Assembly (NCBI GenBank): GCA_036011305.1
Contig: DASCNA010000197.1
Coordinates: 1-45,678 of the forward strand
From: DASCNA01 sp036011305
Lineage (GTDB): Bacteria > Verrucomicrobiota > Lentisphaeria > Victivallales > GWF2-38-69
Length of the DNA stretch: 45,678 nt
Direction of reading: 5' to 3'
In this document: positions 43,866 to 45,678 of the stretch, piece after piece
Layout: every line of letters starts with the position of its first letter
Numbering within the stretch: the first letter of the stretch is position 1
Program-made: the position numbers and the translations under genes
The notes under the pieces: model-generated
Told to the model about the DNA's origin: nothing
Database searches by the model: none
Seen by the model: only the letters and a program-made list of their open reading frames with translations

Positions 43866-45113
43866 TTAAATGTTAACTACAGTATTATTGAGCCTGGCCT
43901 GTTCTGCTTTAAATACAAGAAGATGACTATCCAGTGTTTCTTCTGCTCCGGAGAGAATCAGGCTCTTATCATTAGTTAAAATTGCATTTATGAAATGTTT
44001 CATCAGACCGAAATCTCCGCCGTTATGAGCATCTTTTCCTGCGAACTCTGATAAGTCAATATCATAAAAAGTAGATGTTCTTGTTAGAAAATCATAAACT
44101 TCAATTTGGTTTTCATTTCCTCTTATTTCACCTTTAGTTCCGAAAATTGTAGTTCTTCTGCTATCATCCTTTTCGGTAAGACCTGTCATTGTGAAAGAAG
44201 AGGTGTTCCCGTTTTCAAACATCATATTTACTACCTGATTATCCACAACGTCATTGTCACAGTCGAAAACGCATTTTCCATATGGACCGTTTTCTAAAGC
44301 TTTTAGTATGCCTTCTTCCGTATGATCTGTAGTTAAAACACTTAAAGGCCAGTCATATTCTTTATCTGCTAGACTTTGAAGATAAATTCTTTTTGCCGAA
44401 TACTGACATGTGCGTTCATATTTGCAATCCAGACATCTTGATGAAGCACCTTCAGGCTGATTTTCTTTTTTAAAATACTTCAGAGAACCGAAAGAGGAAA
44501 CAGCAGTACACTTTTCTCCCATTATGTAATGTATCCAGTCAATATCATGACATGATTTTGCCAATAATATGAAAGAAGACTCTTTTTCATTTCTCCAGTT
44601 GCCTCTGACATATGAATGTGCATAATGCCAGTATCCGACCGGTTCTAGACGCTGTATATTCACGATTTCTCCAATTGCGCCAGAGTCGATAATTTCCTTT
44701 AATTTTTTAGTGTGAGGAGTATACCTTAACACATGACAGACACCGAAGAAAATATCTCTGTCTTTTACAGCATCATATATTTTTATACACTCTTCTGCTG
44801 TTGCAGCCATTGGTTTTTCCAATAGTATATGATAGTTCTTTTCAGCAAAAGCAATTACAGGTTCTGCGTGATCCCTATCCTGTGTGGCTATAATCACTGC
44901 ATCAGCGAATTTATCAAGCTTAGCTGCATCACGCCAGTCTTTGAAAGCGTATTCTGATTTTATATTATGAGTTTTAACAAATTTATCCCTGTATTCATCT
45001 CTTGGTTCAGCTACACCTACAATTTCAATCTGATCTGGTCGGAGTAATGCATATTCAGCATATTTTGTTCCCCTGTTACCAGCACCTGCTACAAATATTT
45101 TTACTTTATTCAT
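43866..45113 (-). CDS. Gfo/Idh/MocA-family oxidoreductase
   Basis: 415 aa. N-terminal NAD(P)-binding Rossmann fold with GAGNRG at 10-15, the conserved LLEKPM (E99, K100, P101), catalytic-region CHDIDWIHY (188-196), then the C-terminal alpha/beta domain. A cysteine triplet C227-x2-C230-x5-C236 (CLDCKYERTC) characterises one subfamily of these sugar and inositol dehydrogenases and may bind a metal. The substrate is probably a sugar, inositol or sugar acid. The MFS gene upstream on the same strand ends 2 bp before its start (45114-45115 gap), implying an operon for uptake and oxidation. Confidence 0.9.
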   Translation of the reverse strand: MNKVKIFVAGAGNRGTKYAEYALLRPDQIEIVGVAEPRDEYRDKFVKTHNIKSEYAFKDWRDAAKLDKFADAVIIATQDRDHAEPVIAFAEKNYHILLEKPMAATAEECIKIYDAVKDRDIFFGVCHVLRYTPHTKKLKEIIDSGAIGEIVNIQRLEPVGYWHYAHSYVRGNWRNEKESSFILLAKSCHDIDWIHYIMGEKCTAVSSFGSLKYFKKENQPEGASSRCLDCKYERTCQYSAKRIYLQSLADKEYDWPLSVLTTDHTEEGILKALENGPYGKCVFDCDNDVVDNQVVNMMFENGNTSSFTMTGLTEKDDSRRTTIFGTKGEIRGNENQIEVYDFLTRTSTFYDIDLSEFAGKDAHNGGDFGLMKHFINAILTNDKSLILSGAEETLDSHLLVFKAEQARLNNTVVNI

Positions 45114-45115
45114 TG

Positions 45116-45678
45116 TTAGACCTCAGATTCTTTCAGTTTTTTTTCTGCTCTAAACAGAACTTTTGTGTATGGTAAAATAATAAGTAATAAGATTACAAGC
45201 GGAATGAGAGTTGTTGCATCGAATGCCAGTTGACCTCCAAACCATGTGAACATTCCGCCAACTAAACGAGATGCAAAACTTGAAGCCAGCGAACTTATGA
45301 TGACCATGATGCTTATCATGGCAGTATGGTGTAGTTTAGGGACACTTGTCAGTATGGTTGAATTCAGTGTTGGAATTACAGGTGCAATAAAAAAGCCTAA
45401 AAGTGGAAGGCTGAATGCAACTAACGGAGCCTGAAATATAGTTTGCACACCTGCTGTATTCACACCGTTATGAAGTGAAATAGCTGTAATTGTAATTAGT
45501 ATTATGCCGCATATAAAGTTTACAATAAAAACAGTCTGCCATTTTACATATTTTAATACAACACCGAAAAGAATTCTTCCGATTGCAATGAAAGCAATCA
45601 TCAGGCTTCCAAGTTCAATGCTGACTGCTTTCGGCAGGCTTAATATTACATTATTATACGTTGGAAGCCATGAGAAAA
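45116..45678 (-). CDS. MFS transporter, C-terminal half, cut by the window edge
   Basis: The frame is open from the right edge of the window: residues FSWLPTYNNVILSLPKAVSI precede the internal ATG at 45601, so that ATG is not the start. About six hydrophobic segments remain, with GRILFGVVLKYVKW as the conserved loop after helix 8 and LPLLGFFIAPVIPTLNSTIL in the next pair. The look is that of sugar-type MFS permeases. The adjacent dehydrogenase suggests a sugar or polyol substrate. The N-terminal half lies outside the window. Confidence 0.82.
   Translation of the reverse strand, partial: FSWLPTYNNVILSLPKAVSIELGSLMIAFIAIGRILFGVVLKYVKWQTVFIVNFICGIILITITAISLHNGVNTAGVQTIFQAPLVAFSLPLLGFFIAPVIPTLNSTILTSVPKLHHTAMISIMVIISSLASSFASRLVGGMFTWFGGQLAFDATTLIPLVILLLIILPYTKVLFRAEKKLKESEV

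Noticed and set aside
1..45678. tRNA or rRNA genes
   Set aside because: No T-loop/CCA-type cloverleaf or conserved rRNA blocks were seen on either strand by eye; a covariance search would be decisive.

Overview
The window comes from an AT-rich bacterial chromosome (roughly 30% GC by eye, not computed). Cell-envelope logic is Gram-negative-like or diderm: exported membrane-fusion-type proteins, a surface repeat protein and a prokaryotic pentameric ligand-gated channel. Metabolism looks anaerobic: flavodoxins, an iron-sulfur flavoprotein, B12 handling and CoA-dependent oxalate decarboxylation. No rRNA, tRNA, phage, CRISPR or intact insertion sequence was seen. The phylum cannot be fixed from this sequence; a host-associated low-GC lineage such as Deferribacterota or a spirochaete is only a guess. 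Gene density is ordinary, with many single genes separated by long AT-rich spacers.

Layout. 1-3.4 kb: tail of an upstream gene, a small exported HlyD-like protein, an XRE-PAS regulator and riboflavin synthase. 3.8-5.9 kb: two structurally different cobalamin riboswitches, one before a Ni/Co permease and one before the corrinoid adenosyltransferase. 6.2-9.5 kb: a co-directional flavoprotein, Ntn-type acyltransferase/amidase and amidohydrolase. 9.6-12.7 kb (minus): YihY, a GLIC-like channel, PlsY. 12.9-14.4 kb: a flavodoxin-like protein coupled to RibD. 14.5-18.9 kb: surface repeat protein, methyltransferase, DUF2325 protein, flavodoxin with a striking operator-like palindrome, DJ-1/PfpI protein. 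19-25.1 kb (minus): Bcr/CflA-type efflux pump, a small orphan ORF, then a compact operon for oxalate breakdown (oxalate-CoA ligase, oxalyl-CoA decarboxylase, hotdog thioesterase, gamma-carbonic-anhydrase-like protein). 25.5-30 kb: STAS, SpoIIE-type phosphatase, a DUF2156 aminoacyl-lipid-synthase-like protein and an alpha/beta hydrolase in a tightly overlapping array; the first two are each broken by one in-frame stop. 30.4-37.3 kb: Ca2+-type P-type ATPase, AraC regulator, YhhQ-type transporter, a GT-C-like membrane protein, a hypothetical. 37.4-45.7 kb: second HlyD-like paralogue, ABC-F ATPase, a tandem pair of duplicated four-helix membrane proteins, a decayed ATPase tail, DedA, a small Cys-rich protein coupled to OsmC, a secreted repeat protein, and a Gfo/Idh/MocA dehydrogenase with a partial MFS transporter.

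How the genes work together. Oxalate + CoA + ATP would give oxalyl-CoA; decarboxylation gives formyl-CoA + CO2; the adjacent thioesterase and zinc-ligand-bearing hexapeptide protein could release formate/CoA and hydrate CO2. The two B12 riboswitches tie cobalt uptake and adenosylation to cobalamin level. The STAS/SpoIIE pair would have formed a partner-switching module in front of the lipid-modifying pair. RibD, RibE and several flavin-binding proteins form a dispersed flavin theme.
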